Of a stretch of DNA of 49,387 nt, positions 29,299-36,774 are shown in pieces. The stretch is from assembly GCA_016792825.1 (NCBI GenBank), contig JAEUMI010000035.1, forward strand, positions 1-49,387. Reading direction: 5' to 3'. This stretch comes from Hyphomicrobiales bacterium. Its GTDB lineage: Bacteria > Pseudomonadota > Alphaproteobacteria > Rhizobiales > Aestuariivirgaceae. The notes beneath the pieces were generated by a model that ran no database searches, was not told where the DNA came from, and saw only the letters and a program-made list of their open reading frames with translations. Both the position numbers and the translations under genes were made by a program. Each line of letters begins with the position of its first letter. The stretch's first letter is position 1.

Positions 29299-30147
29299 AT
29301 GAGAATTGGATTCATAGGTGCCGGTCTAATGGGGCATGGCATGGCGCTCAATCTGCTGAAGGGCGGCCATGCGGTTCACGTCATTGCCCATCGCAACCGG
29401 GCACCCATCGAGGACTTGCTCGAAAAGGGTGCCCGCGAAGCCGAAAACTTCAGCCAAATTGCCAGCAGCAGTGATTGCATTATCCTGTGTCTGTCCTCAT
29501 CAGGAGTTGTTGAGGAAACAATTGCGGCGTTAAGGCCGGGCTTGCGCTCGGGGCAGATCATCATAGATACAGGCACCTCGGAGCCCGATTCCACGCGCCG
29601 CCTGGCTGGCCAATTGGCCGCCCTGGGAATTGCCTTTGCCGATGCGCCGTTGACCGGTGGCCCCGAGCAGGCCGCGGCTGCGGAGCTCGGCGTGCTGTGT
29701 GGCGCGGGCCCCGAAGTATTCGCCCGAATCCTGCCCGTGCTGTCCTGCTTTGCCACCACGGTCCGGCACATGGGTCCCGTGGGCTCTGGCCACGCCGCCA
29801 AGCTCATTTCCAATTTTCTTGTCACCGGCATGATTGCTCTAGTGGCACAGGCCTTTGGCGCCGCGCGCAGAGCCGATATTGACTGGCGCAATCTCTATGA
29901 CGTCATGCTGAATGGTTCGGGCAATTCCGGCGTGCTGCGCAAGATGGTGGCGCCGGCGTTGGAGGGAGACTTTGAGGGCTACCGCTTTTCCCTGGCCAAC
30001 GCCGCCAAGGATATTGGTTATTTCAAATCCCTGGCATCCGGCCTTGGCCTCGAAACCTCACTGGCAGATGCCGTGCAAGACGTGTTCGCGGCAGCGCTTG
30101 CCAAGGGACAGGGCCACCGGAACGTAAGCCATTTGCTCGACTTATGA
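29299..30147 (+). CDS. Beta-hydroxyacid dehydrogenase family oxidoreductase
   Basis: A 282-residue NAD(P)-dependent enzyme of the 3-hydroxyisobutyrate dehydrogenase superfamily. The Rossmann motif GFIGAGLMGHGMALNLLKGGH is at 4-24, the substrate loop is DAPLTGGPEQA, and the catalytic Lys is in GSGHAAKLISNF near 168. It might be a tartronate-semialdehyde or 2-hydroxy-3-oxopropionate reductase-type enzyme, but substrate cannot be assigned. The divergent semialdehyde dehydrogenase hints at organic-acid catabolism. The 3' end overlaps the convergent DMT transporter gene by six bases. Confidence 0.86.
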   Translation: MRIGFIGAGLMGHGMALNLLKGGHAVHVIAHRNRAPIEDLLEKGAREAENFSQIASSSDCIILCLSSSGVVEETIAALRPGLRSGQIIIDTGTSEPDSTRRLAGQLAALGIAFADAPLTGGPEQAAAAELGVLCGAGPEVFARILPVLSCFATTVRHMGPVGSGHAAKLISNFLVTGMIALVAQAFGAARRADIDWRNLYDVMLNGSGNSGVLRKMVAPALEGDFEGYRFSLANAAKDIGYFKSLASGLGLETSLADAVQDVFAAALAKGQGHRNVSHLLDL

Positions 30148-30984
30148 CAGGCGCAGGGCGATAGCCCCCAGGACCACGAGTACGCCGCCCGCCACGCGGG
30201 CCCAACTCATGTGTTCCTTGAGGAATTTTGCCGACATGACAATGACAAAGAGGATGCTGGTTTCCCGCAGCGCAGCGACGGCCGCAATGGGCGCCTGTGT
30301 CATGGCCCAGATGACAATCCAGTAGGAAGAAGCCGAAAGCACGGCGCCCATGATCCCGCTTTTCCAGAAAGGCGCAACCTGCGCGAAAATGCCAGGCCCC
30401 CGCATATAGAGGCCAGTTCCCAGGAGAAAAGCCGCGTCCAGAATGAAAACGAGGGCAGTGTAGCCGGAGGCCGCTCCCGAGAGTCGCCCGCCCAGGCCGT
30501 CCACAACTGTATAGGCGGCTATGAAGCAGGAAGTGATAAGGGCAAAGAATAGGGACGCCTTGTCAAGCTTGAGGTTTTTTGACCGGCCGATGGCGACGAG
30601 CCATATGCCGGACACCAGTATGCCGATGGCGATTGCGGTTATGGCGTTGATCTGCTCGCTGGCCACCAGCCAGGTGGCCAGAAGCGTCAGCAGCGGGGCC
30701 GTGCCGCGGGCGATGGGATAGACCATGCTGAGGTCGCCGTCGCGGTAGCTGCGGGCCAGGAAAATGTTATAGCCCGTATGCAGGAATCCGGAGGCCAGGG
30801 CGTAGGGGAGGCTTTCGCGGGATGGCCAGGCAAAGACCAGGAGCATGCCTAAACCCATGATCCCCATCAGCGTTTGCAAGAGAAACAGCGACAAAAACCG
30901 GTCCAGCTTGAGTTTGACCAGCAAATTCCAGCTGGCGTGCATGAAGGCGGCAGCCAGGACGGCAAGAAAGACGGTAAGTTCCAA
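30142..30984 (-). CDS. EamA/DMT-family transporter
   Basis: A 280-residue inner-membrane protein with about ten hydrophobic segments in two repeated halves, as in the drug/metabolite (EamA) family. Visible features: AAAFMHASWNLLVK in the first helix, YPIARGTAPLLTLLATWLVASE, and the second-half helix pairs ending RVAGGVLVVLGAIALRL. These usually export amino acids, metabolites or drugs; no substrate is suggested here. The start is TTG (30982-30984), preceded by CGGAG at nine bases. Downstream (lower coordinates) it overlaps the dehydrogenase at 29299. Confidence 0.86.
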   Translation of the reverse strand: MELTVFLAVLAAAFMHASWNLLVKLKLDRFLSLFLLQTLMGIMGLGMLLVFAWPSRESLPYALASGFLHTGYNIFLARSYRDGDLSMVYPIARGTAPLLTLLATWLVASEQINAITAIAIGILVSGIWLVAIGRSKNLKLDKASLFFALITSCFIAAYTVVDGLGGRLSGAASGYTALVFILDAAFLLGTGLYMRGPGIFAQVAPFWKSGIMGAVLSASSYWIVIWAMTQAPIAAVAALRETSILFVIVMSAKFLKEHMSWARVAGGVLVVLGAIALRLS

Positions 30985-31085
30985 TTATGTGACTCCGGAA
31001 TTCAACCCTCATACCGCGAGACGGGCCGTCATGCCAGAGCGCACCTGAGACATTATCGCGGATCTCCAGGCAGTGACGGGGAATT

Positions 31086-31112
31086 AAAAAGGGAGCCCTT
31101 CAGGGCTCCCTT
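31086..31112 (-). terminator. Rho-independent terminator of the TadE-like genes
   Basis: The inverted repeat GGGAGCCC/GGGCTCCC (31091-31098 and 31103-31110) has a four-base loop. On the minus strand it is followed by TTTTT (complement of 31086-31090), giving a standard terminator 24 bases after the minus-strand tadE stop. Confidence 0.8.
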
Positions 31113-31133
31113 GTCGGCCGAGTGGAAGTGGAG

Positions 31134-31712
31134 CTAAGAGCAGACCGCGCCGCCGACAGTCGTGTTATAGCAGGTCAATTTCAATGTGCTGCGCGGCCGC
31201 TGCGTAATGCTCTCGCCAATAAAGAACGAAGACGCATTCACGATGCTGTGGCCAAGGAAGTTCGCGGCATAGACCTCGTAAGTCATGCAGACCCGCGCAA
31301 CCACGAGATCGTTTCCTGCAACCATCAGCGGATCCATGGCGGAGGTGGCCGGTGCCGCACCACAAGCGCTGGCTTGGCCATTATCCACTTTCCAAATCTG
31401 GGAAATCGTCAAACCGGACTTACGATAGCCAAACACCTCAACGCGAACCTGCGCCGCAGGCGTCGGAGACATAACCATGTTGGCGGCGTTGAAATAGTTC
31501 TGAATGTCGGCTTTGAGCACCGAAGTCTTGTTTTGCGCCACCAGATCCGCGACGACGCTGGCGGAGTAGGTCACCTTCCGGTTCATTGACACAAGGGCGG
31601 TGATGTCAAAAAGCCCAAAATAGACGATGAGCATGAAGGGCATGATCAACGCGAACTCAATCGCCGCAATCCCCCTGGTTTCATGAATAAATTTTCTGAA
31701 TTTGCTGATCAT
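31134..31712 (-). CDS. TadE-like pilus assembly protein (second copy)
   Basis: A 192-residue bitopic pseudopilin of the TadE/TadG type: basic start, then the prepilin-like GIAAIEFALIMPFMLIVYFGLFDI, with the hydrophobic helix following the conserved Glu (prepilin-peptidase cut is expected near this site). The periplasmic part has Cys pairs (ACGAA, RVCMTY, LTCYN, VCS). Such minor pilins are needed to assemble or anchor Flp pili. I prefer the ATG at 31712; the frame opens with a GTG at 31736, which would overlap the preceding gene. The ATG follows the stop of its paralogue by 14 bases, so the two are cotranscribed. No von Willebrand domain is present, so it is not TadG. Confidence 0.85.
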   Translation of the reverse strand: MISKFRKFIHETRGIAAIEFALIMPFMLIVYFGLFDITALVSMNRKVTYSASVVADLVAQNKTSVLKADIQNYFNAANMVMSPTPAAQVRVEVFGYRKSGLTISQIWKVDNGQASACGAAPATSAMDPLMVAGNDLVVARVCMTYEVYAANFLGHSIVNASSFFIGESITQRPRSTLKLTCYNTTVGGAVCS

Positions 31713-31726
31713 GGTTTTTCCAATCC

Positions 31727-32302
31727 CTATGAACACGATGTGCCTGCGGGAAAAGGCTCATTCTGAAAGATGGCAAGTCCATACAGCCGGCGCTTCTTGC
31801 CGTTATCAAAGTTTCCCAGGAACGTCATGAATGGCATGGTGAATTTCCAGTCATAAGTTGCGATCACTGCCGCTGCCTGCTCAGGCCCGCCACAGTCGTA
31901 GGAGGTCGGGTTCGGCGTACCGTCGGGCTTGGCGCCAACATTGAGATAGCTGGGCAAGTTTGAGGCCAGCGAGGAAAACGTACTGTCGGGCCTTACATAA
32001 ACCGTGAGGTCACTTTCACAATCAACGACAATGCCGGTAATTTCGCAGATCTTCGATTTGAAATCCGCTGCACTCATGCTGGCATTTTGGGCCTGTCCGG
32101 TTTTGATCTGCCTGGCGGCTTCCTGCACGCCGGCCTGGATGGAATATTCGGTGAAAAGCATGATCCCGGTTTCGCAGATGCAGCCCATGATCATGAAAAA
32201 CGGGAATGCCACCAGGGCGAATTCCACCGCCGCAGCGCCGTCCTCAGATTTGGCCATGCGACGCACGACCCTCGGACGAAACCTGTTTAGAAATGTCCGC
32301 AT
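31727..32302 (-). CDS. TadE-like pilus assembly protein (first copy)
   Basis: A 191-residue TadE/TadG-type pseudopilin. A basic N-terminus with MAKSEDGAAAVEFALVAFPFFMIMGCICETGIM contains the prepilin-like stretch with Glu at the fifth position after the Gly. The periplasmic part has paired Cys (KICEI, VDCES, YDCGG, TSCS). I choose the ATG at 32302 because GGGAG lies eight bases before it; the frame stays open for a further 105 bases without pilin-like sequence. It is the first gene of a two-gene minus-strand unit and may form a heterodimer with the second copy, as TadE and TadF do in Aggregatibacter (inference). Confidence 0.85.
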   Translation of the reverse strand: MRTFLNRFRPRVVRRMAKSEDGAAAVEFALVAFPFFMIMGCICETGIMLFTEYSIQAGVQEAARQIKTGQAQNASMSAADFKSKICEITGIVVDCESDLTVYVRPDSTFSSLASNLPSYLNVGAKPDGTPNPTSYDCGGPEQAAAVIATYDWKFTMPFMTFLGNFDNGKKRRLYGLAIFQNEPFPAGTSCS

Positions 32303-32448
32303 AGTAATCTCCCGTAATGACGCGGCCCATGCATGGAAAGTGCCATATCCGCTATCATCTGGCTGATTCATATCAACAAGCCATTTCCGCCAACTGAAAG
32401 AATTCATTCAAATTTTAGGCAGTTAGGGCAGGACGGATCGGCCGAAAC

Positions 32449-32474
32449 AAAAGAGCCCCGCTTTTGCAGGGCTC
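32449..32474 (-). terminator. Rho-independent terminator of the orphan secretin-domain gene
   Basis: GAGCCC pairs with GGGCTC (32453-32458 and 32469-32474), extended by a G-T wobble and GC/GC around an AAAA loop. On the minus strand TTTTG follows. It lies 26 bases after the stop of the gene ending at 32500. Confidence 0.7.
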
Positions 32475-32499
32475 AATACCGTCTCCAGGAAAATTAACC

Positions 32500-32982
32500 C
32501 TATTGGGCGGCGGGCGCCTCTTCCGAGTCGGCGCTCGTTTTGCCCGTAGCTGCCCCCGATTTCTGGCCGTCCATCTTTCTGATGTCGGCAAACCAGTCGG
32601 GCAAGTCGCCTGTTTGCAGGGTTGCTTCGCAGCTCGGCGCGCAAACATATGAATATCGCGCTCCGGCCTTGTAAACTGCCAAATTGTTCTGGCCGCCCAT
32701 CTGCACGGTAATATCGAGCGCCGTCAGCTGATTTCCGCTTTCATCGAGAATGATCAGATTTGTCGAGCCGAAAGCACGGCCATGGACGAAGATTTTGTTG
32801 CCGTGAACCGTTGCGTCCGCAATGCTCGGATTTCCAATGACAACCGCACCGGGAGTTCCCGAAATGCTGATCAACTGGGTTTGATCGGTCTTGACAATAA
32901 GTTCCTGGGCGGCCTGCGAGGCGGAAGTATGAAGGAAGGCCAGCGCCAGGGCACTTGTAGTTGCGCGCAATAGATTCAGCAT
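32500..32982 (-). CDS. Stand-alone CpaC/RcpA N-domain protein
   Basis: A 160-residue periplasmic protein. A signal peptide (ATTSALALAFLHTSASQA) precedes a domain matching the N-terminal region of CpaC/RcpA secretins: IVKTDQTQLISISGTPGAVVIGNPSIADATVHGNKIFVHGRAFGSTNLIILDESGNQL aligns by eye with residues about 57-120 of the CpaC at 35287. There is no secretin barrel. The C-terminal part adds a Cys pair (VCAPSCE) and an Ala/Glu-rich disordered tail. It might bind or gate the secretin, or act as an assembly factor; no function is proven. It lies opposite the pilin gene across a 524-base AT-rich gap. Confidence 0.8.
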   Translation of the reverse strand: MLNLLRATTSALALAFLHTSASQAAQELIVKTDQTQLISISGTPGAVVIGNPSIADATVHGNKIFVHGRAFGSTNLIILDESGNQLTALDITVQMGGQNNLAVYKAGARYSYVCAPSCEATLQTGDLPDWFADIRKMDGQKSGAATGKTSADSEEAPAAQ

Positions 32983-33392
32983 GTCACGAGTTTCCTTGAT
33001 GTCTGTCCATTAGTAGCCTTGCATTAGGTTTCCAATGTGCACATGAATGGTGAATCTTCTGTTACGAAATCGCCCGCGGCAAAATTTGTTGTTGCCGCAA
33101 GTGCAGTAGTTGCCGGTTTGAACAAATAACGCGGCCGGTTCGCGGACAGGGAGGCAATCCAATGTGCAGCTGTTGCAATATAGCAAACGAGATTTATGAA
33201 AAACATTCTCAATTAAACTGAAATATATTTCGATGGTTTTGTAGTATATAAGAGAAAACGATAATATATACAGAACAATAACGATTGATTTACCAATAAA
33301 TATTTGTATATCTAAAATAGTACTGAATAATACATTGGATTGATAACCAAAATTGCTCTAAGCCGCCACAAATATTCATTCCAATTCGAAGA

Positions 33393-33407
33393 TTTACTTG
33401 GCATTAA
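33393..33407. promoter_or_regulatory. CtrA-like site upstream of the pilin gene
   Basis: TTTA-N7-TTAA differs by one base from the TTAA-N7-TTAA core bound by the cell-cycle regulator CtrA, which controls pilA in Caulobacter. It lies 100 bases before the pilin ATG. One-base mismatches to this short site can occur by chance in AT-rich DNA. Confidence 0.4.
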
Positions 33408-33451
33408 TAGGTGGCGATTAAGGTCTGGCGCATGGTTCACGGAGACGGCGC

Positions 33452-33487
33452 ATGAAGCACCGTTATATGAGGAGCCAGGTGCTGTAG
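33452..33487 (+). other. Possible 11-codon leader ORF before the pilin gene
   Basis: An ORF for MKHRYMRSQVL, preceded by GGAG at seven bases. It ends 19 bases before the pilin ATG. A second mini-ORF (33432-33455, MVHGDGA) overlaps its start in an ATGA. The ribosome site argues for translation; the product is too short to judge. Confidence 0.35.
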
Positions 33488-33506
33488 AGTAATCTTGGAG
33501 ATTTAC

Positions 33507-33665
33507 ATGAAGAAGTTCATCAACGACGAATCCGGCGCGACGGCAATTGAGTATGGCCTCATTGCTGCAGCTATGGGCTTGATGCTCGTAATCGTAATGC
33601 CGATCTTGGCGACCGCCGTTTCGGGCGTGTTCGGCAAGCTGTCCACCGGCCTCTCGGGCATGTAG
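33507..33665 (+). CDS. Flp-type major pilin
   Basis: A 52-residue Flp/Fap pilin precursor, the structural subunit of the pilus. After the short leader MKKFINDESG, cleavage by the CpaA peptidase would follow Gly10, leaving ATAIEYGLIAAAMGLMLVIV, with Glu at mature position 5 and a Tyr beside it (the Flp motif). The tail SGVFGKLSTGLSGM is short and Gly/Ser-rich. GGAG lies eight bases upstream. Two hairpins follow, the second a strong terminator, so most transcripts should end here and pilin would be made in excess over the downstream machinery. Confidence 0.95.
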   Translation: MKKFINDESGATAIEYGLIAAAMGLMLVIVMPILATAVSGVFGKLSTGLSGM

Positions 33666-33672
33666 TAATACT

Positions 33673-33691
33673 GAGCCGCATACAGCGGCTC
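33673..33691 (+). other. Hairpin just after the pilin stop
   Basis: GAGCCGC-ATACA-GCGGCTC forms a perfect 7-bp stem with a five-base loop, eight bases after the pilin stop and without a U tract. It could protect the 3' end of the pilin mRNA or modulate read-through ahead of the terminator at 33712. Confidence 0.5.
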
Positions 33692-33711
33692 AATATTGCA
33701 ATCAGAAAACG

Positions 33712-33745
33712 GAACCATCGGGCCTGTCCCGATGGTTCTTTTTTT
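33712..33745 (+). terminator. Strong Rho-independent terminator after the pilin gene
   Basis: GAACCATCGGG pairs perfectly with CCCGATGGTTC (11 bp, five-base loop) and seven T follow. It separates the pilin transcript from cpaA, 47 bases after the pilin stop. Confidence 0.9.
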
Positions 33746-33764
33746 GCGCAGCCCTTTGACAAGG

Positions 33765-33779
33765 TTAACTCAGTCTTTA
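33765..33779. promoter_or_regulatory. CtrA-like site upstream of cpaA
   Basis: TTAA-N7-TTTA, a one-mismatch match to TTAA-N7-TTAA, sits between the pilin terminator and cpaA, about 65 bases before the cpaA ATG. Confidence 0.4.
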
Positions 33780-33843
33780 CGCCAGCCATGTGATGCTTGT
33801 TCGGGCGCTTGATTCCCGCTGCGACGGAACATCTTGGGGACTT

Positions 33844-34344
33844 ATGATACACTTTCTTTCGATTTCGATTTTTCCCATCCTCATGATCATTGCCGGTGCG
33901 GGGGATGCCTTGTCACTCCGCATTCCCAATTGGCTGACGCTTGCCATCTTTGCGGCGTTTTTCCCGTTGGCCTGGGCTACCGGCATGCCGCTCACCGATT
34001 TTGCTTTCCACGTGCTGACTGCAGTTGTTCTCCTTGTAGTTGGCTTTTTGCTTTTTTCCGCAGGGTTGTTCGGTGGCGGCGACGCAAAACTTTTGGCCGC
34101 CGCGGGAATCTGGTTTGGCAGCTCACAGGCTCTGCCTTTTTTGCTCTTTACGGTCATGGCCGGTGGCGTCCTGGCCATTTGTGTTGCCTTGTGGTCCGTC
34201 ATTTACATGGCTTGGGATGTCCACGGAGGCTCCTGGGCAAAAAAATTTTCCGGTCTGAAACCAAACGTGCCTTACGGCTACGCCATTGCAATAGGAGCCA
34301 TCCTGGCGTTTCCCGAAAGCTGGTGGATGATGGCCTCTGGTTAA
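33844..34344 (+). CDS. cpaA: Flp prepilin peptidase
   Basis: Membrane aspartyl protease (TadV/CpaA, A24 family) of 166 residues that cleaves the pilin and pseudopilin leaders. The two catalytic Asp residues are in the GAGDALSLRIPN loop (near 19) and the GGGDAKLLAA motif (near 80). About five to six membrane helices are visible. I use the ATG at 33844 (MIHFLSISIFPILMI), preceded by GGGGA; the frame is open upstream but those residues are not conserved-looking. It follows the pilin terminator and has its own CtrA-like site. Confidence 0.93.
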   Translation: MIHFLSISIFPILMIIAGAGDALSLRIPNWLTLAIFAAFFPLAWATGMPLTDFAFHVLTAVVLLVVGFLLFSAGLFGGGDAKLLAAAGIWFGSSQALPFLLFTVMAGGVLAICVALWSVIYMAWDVHGGSWAKKFSGLKPNVPYGYAIAIGAILAFPESWWMMASG

Positions 34345-34369
34345 CAGGGCAATACTTGTCTGTCGGTCA

Positions 34370-34384
34370 TTAACCTAAATTTGA
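34370..34384. promoter_or_regulatory. CtrA-like site upstream of cpaB
   Basis: TTAA-N7-TTGA, one mismatch from TTAA-N7-TTAA, in the 100-base gap between cpaA and cpaB, 60 bases before the cpaB ATG. Confidence 0.4.
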
Positions 34385-34444
34385 CCATTCCGTCCGAAAG
34401 TCTGAATTCCAATTGGCGCCAAGTGCGCGAGGTAAGGGTACGAA

Positions 34445-35275
34445 ATGAGTAAAATGCGCATCGTCATATTCGGTCTGGCCTTCGGTTCGGCCATCATGGC
34501 AGGTCTTTTGGCCAAGGGCTTCATAGGACAGAAGCCCGACAAGGAAATTGTCGAAATCAACAAGGTCAAAACCGTTGATGTTCTGACAGCCTCCAAAGAT
34601 ATCAACATGGGCGAACGTTTTGTCGACGGCTCAACCACGTGGAAGCCATGGCCCGTGGAGAATGTTACGGCTCCCATGATTACCCGCGATGAAAAGCCGG
34701 ATGCCAGGGAAGCATATCTTTCCGCCCGGGCCCGGATCACCATTTTCGAAGGTGAAACAGTCCTTGAGAAGAAGCTGGTTCTGCCCGGCCAGTCGGGTTT
34801 CATGAGCGCCATCCTGCCGAAAGGCATGCGCGCCATCTCGGTTGCAGTTTCCGAACGCTCCGGCGCCGGCGGTTTCATTCTGCCCAACGACCGCGTTGAT
34901 GTCATTCTGACAAAGAAGCTCGACAATCCTCAGGGAACTGACAGGACCGTCAACAGCGAAATCGTCCTTTCCAACGTGCGCGTCCTGGCCATCAACCAGA
35001 CCTACAAGCAGGACAAGGACAGCGACACGGTGACCGTCGCGGAAGGCAAGACTGCCACGCTCGAACTTGATCCGCGTCAATCCGAAATCATCGCCATGAT
35101 TGAGTCGGTTGGCGAGCTTTCCCTCGCTCTGCGTTCGATCGCCGAAAATGACGGCAAGAACATGGAAAAGGAAGGTCCCAAGCTGTCCGACAACTACTCG
35201 GGCAGGAAAAAAACCGGCGGCGGCGACACACTGTTCGTTCGTTACGGCGTTGAAACATATACGTCCACTCGTTGA
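34445..35275 (+). CDS. cpaB: Flp pilus assembly protein CpaB
   Basis: A 276-residue periplasmic protein (RcpC/CpaB) anchored by an N-terminal helix (IVIFGLAFGSAIMAGLLAKGF). It contains a SAF-like domain (about 36-95, VDVLTASKDINMGERF and FEGETVLEKKL), then the CpaB motif GMRAISVAVSERSGAGGFILPNDRVDVILT. It probably works with the secretin to form the pilus outlet. It starts the cpaB-C-D-E-F run; the frame of cpaC opens four bases before its stop, but the cpaC ATG is 11 bases past it. Confidence 0.95.
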   Translation: MSKMRIVIFGLAFGSAIMAGLLAKGFIGQKPDKEIVEINKVKTVDVLTASKDINMGERFVDGSTTWKPWPVENVTAPMITRDEKPDAREAYLSARARITIFEGETVLEKKLVLPGQSGFMSAILPKGMRAISVAVSERSGAGGFILPNDRVDVILTKKLDNPQGTDRTVNSEIVLSNVRVLAINQTYKQDKDSDTVTVAEGKTATLELDPRQSEIIAMIESVGELSLALRSIAENDGKNMEKEGPKLSDNYSGRKKTGGGDTLFVRYGVETYTSTR

Positions 35276-35286
35276 GGCATCAGGTC

Positions 35287-36756
35287 ATGTTGTTCAAGAA
35301 CCATAAATCACCGGCGCACAGATCCAATCGGATGGGCCTCAAGCTCGCGGCGCTCCTTTTCTCCTCGCTGGTCATGATGCCGGTAACCGGCGTGCTGCTG
35401 CAGAAATCTGCCGCTGCCAGCGATCTGGAAAGCATCGAGAGCACCGACAAGAACGATGGACATTTCCTGCGCATTGGCTTGAACAAGTCCATAGTCATTC
35501 GCCTCCCGGCCAAGGCCAACGATGTCATCGTCGGAAATCCGGAAATTGTGGACGCGGTGGTGCGCTCCAAAAACACGGCTTATCTCTTTGCCCGCAGCGT
35601 CGGCCAAACCAATATTTTCTTTTTTGACGAGAGCGGCCAGCAGATCCTGAACCTCGACCTCGAGGTCACCGTTGATGTCACGGCCCTCCGCAATCTTCTC
35701 CAGAGAAGCATTCCCGGCACAAAAATCACCGCTGACTCGGTGAACAACAGCATTGTTCTTGGTGGCACCGCGCCAAACGCGGCGGAAGCCAAGCTTGCGG
35801 AAGACCTGGCACGGAAATTTATCACCCGTGTCGTCGCAAATGTTCCCTCGGACTCCGGCGATACTTCCGGGATCATAAACACCATAAAAATCCTGGGCGA
35901 AGACCAGGTCATGCTGAAAGTCCGCATTGTTGAAGTGCAGCGCAGCGTTCTCAAGCAGTTTGGCGTCAATCTTCAGGCCATGCTTTCCGTTGGAAAGTTT
36001 GCCTTCAATCTCGCCAGCCTCACCCAGGTCGGTGGTGCCATCGACGCCATCACCCCCAATACTGGCTACAAGGGTGTCTATACCAATGGTTCAACCTCCA
36101 TAGCCGGCGTCATCCGTGCGATGGAACAGGATGGCGTCCTGAAGACGCTCGCCGAGCCAAATCTGACAGCCGTTTCCGGCCAGTCCGCGAAGTTCCACGC
36201 TGGCGGCGAAATTCCTTACAGAACTTGCGATACATCGACAAACATTACGGATTGCACCATCACGTTTCGGGACTTTGGTGTCTCGCTTGGCTTCACGCCC
36301 GTGGTTCTCTCGGAAGGCCGTATCAACCTCAAGATATCAACTGAGGTGAGCGAGATTGCCGCTCTCACTATCGGCGGCTTCCCGACCTTGGATACACGGA
36401 GCGCCGAAACGGTCATCGAACTACCAAGTGGTGGCTCAATGATGCTTGCCGGCCTGATCAAGGATACCACGCGGCAGCTTGTCGACGGAACGCCTGGCCT
36501 GAAGAAGCTGCCGGTGCTGGGTGCGCTCTTTCGCAGCCGTGACTACACCAGCAACCAGACCGAACTCGTGGTGATTGTAACGCCCTATATCGTGGGCTCG
36601 GTCGCCGAAAGGGAGCTTGCCACGGGGGCGGATCGTCTCAACACGCCGACCGACCGCCAGACCATCCTGCTCGGCCGTTTGAACAAGGTCTACGGCACCG
36701 CCGGGCAGAATCCCGATGGAGTCTATCACGGCAACGTCGGTTTCATTGTAGAATAA
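35287..36756 (+). CDS. cpaC: Outer-membrane secretin of the Flp pilus
   Basis: A 489-residue secretin (CpaC/RcpA) that forms the outer-membrane pore. A long signal region ends near residue 40 (SAAASDLES). The pilus N-domain follows (FLRIGLNKSIVIRLPAKANDVIVGNPEIVDAVV), then a BON-like part, and the barrel region from about 220 with VRIVEVQRSVLKQFGV, LAEPNLTAVSGQSAKFHAGGEIP and VVIVTPYIVGSV. I choose the ATG at 35287; the open frame begins at a TTG at 35272 with no better site. The sequence contains only one Cys pair (TCDTSTNITDC), which may be a disulfide in the extracellular loop. Confidence 0.95.
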   Translation: MLFKNHKSPAHRSNRMGLKLAALLFSSLVMMPVTGVLLQKSAAASDLESIESTDKNDGHFLRIGLNKSIVIRLPAKANDVIVGNPEIVDAVVRSKNTAYLFARSVGQTNIFFFDESGQQILNLDLEVTVDVTALRNLLQRSIPGTKITADSVNNSIVLGGTAPNAAEAKLAEDLARKFITRVVANVPSDSGDTSGIINTIKILGEDQVMLKVRIVEVQRSVLKQFGVNLQAMLSVGKFAFNLASLTQVGGAIDAITPNTGYKGVYTNGSTSIAGVIRAMEQDGVLKTLAEPNLTAVSGQSAKFHAGGEIPYRTCDTSTNITDCTITFRDFGVSLGFTPVVLSEGRINLKISTEVSEIAALTIGGFPTLDTRSAETVIELPSGGSMMLAGLIKDTTRQLVDGTPGLKKLPVLGALFRSRDYTSNQTELVVIVTPYIVGSVAERELATGADRLNTPTDRQTILLGRLNKVYGTAGQNPDGVYHGNVGFIVE

Positions 36757-36774
36757 GTGTAAGCGGAGACTATC

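Larger units (their letters stand above)
32983..33506. other. AT-rich divergent pilus control region
   Basis: This 524-base gap between the orphan secretin-domain gene and the pilin gene has no real gene. Bases 33181-33360 contain only about 24% G+C, counted directly, against about 60% for the window. It includes many TA steps, a CtrA-like site (33393-33407) and two tiny ORFs before the pilin start. The GC-poor part could bind a nucleoid protein, hold UP-like promoter elements, or be foreign remnant DNA. Confidence 0.6.

Noticed and set aside
33404..33421. TTAA-N10-TTAA as a CtrA site
   Set aside because: The spacer is ten bases, not seven; the shifted TTTA-N7-TTAA at 33393 fits better.
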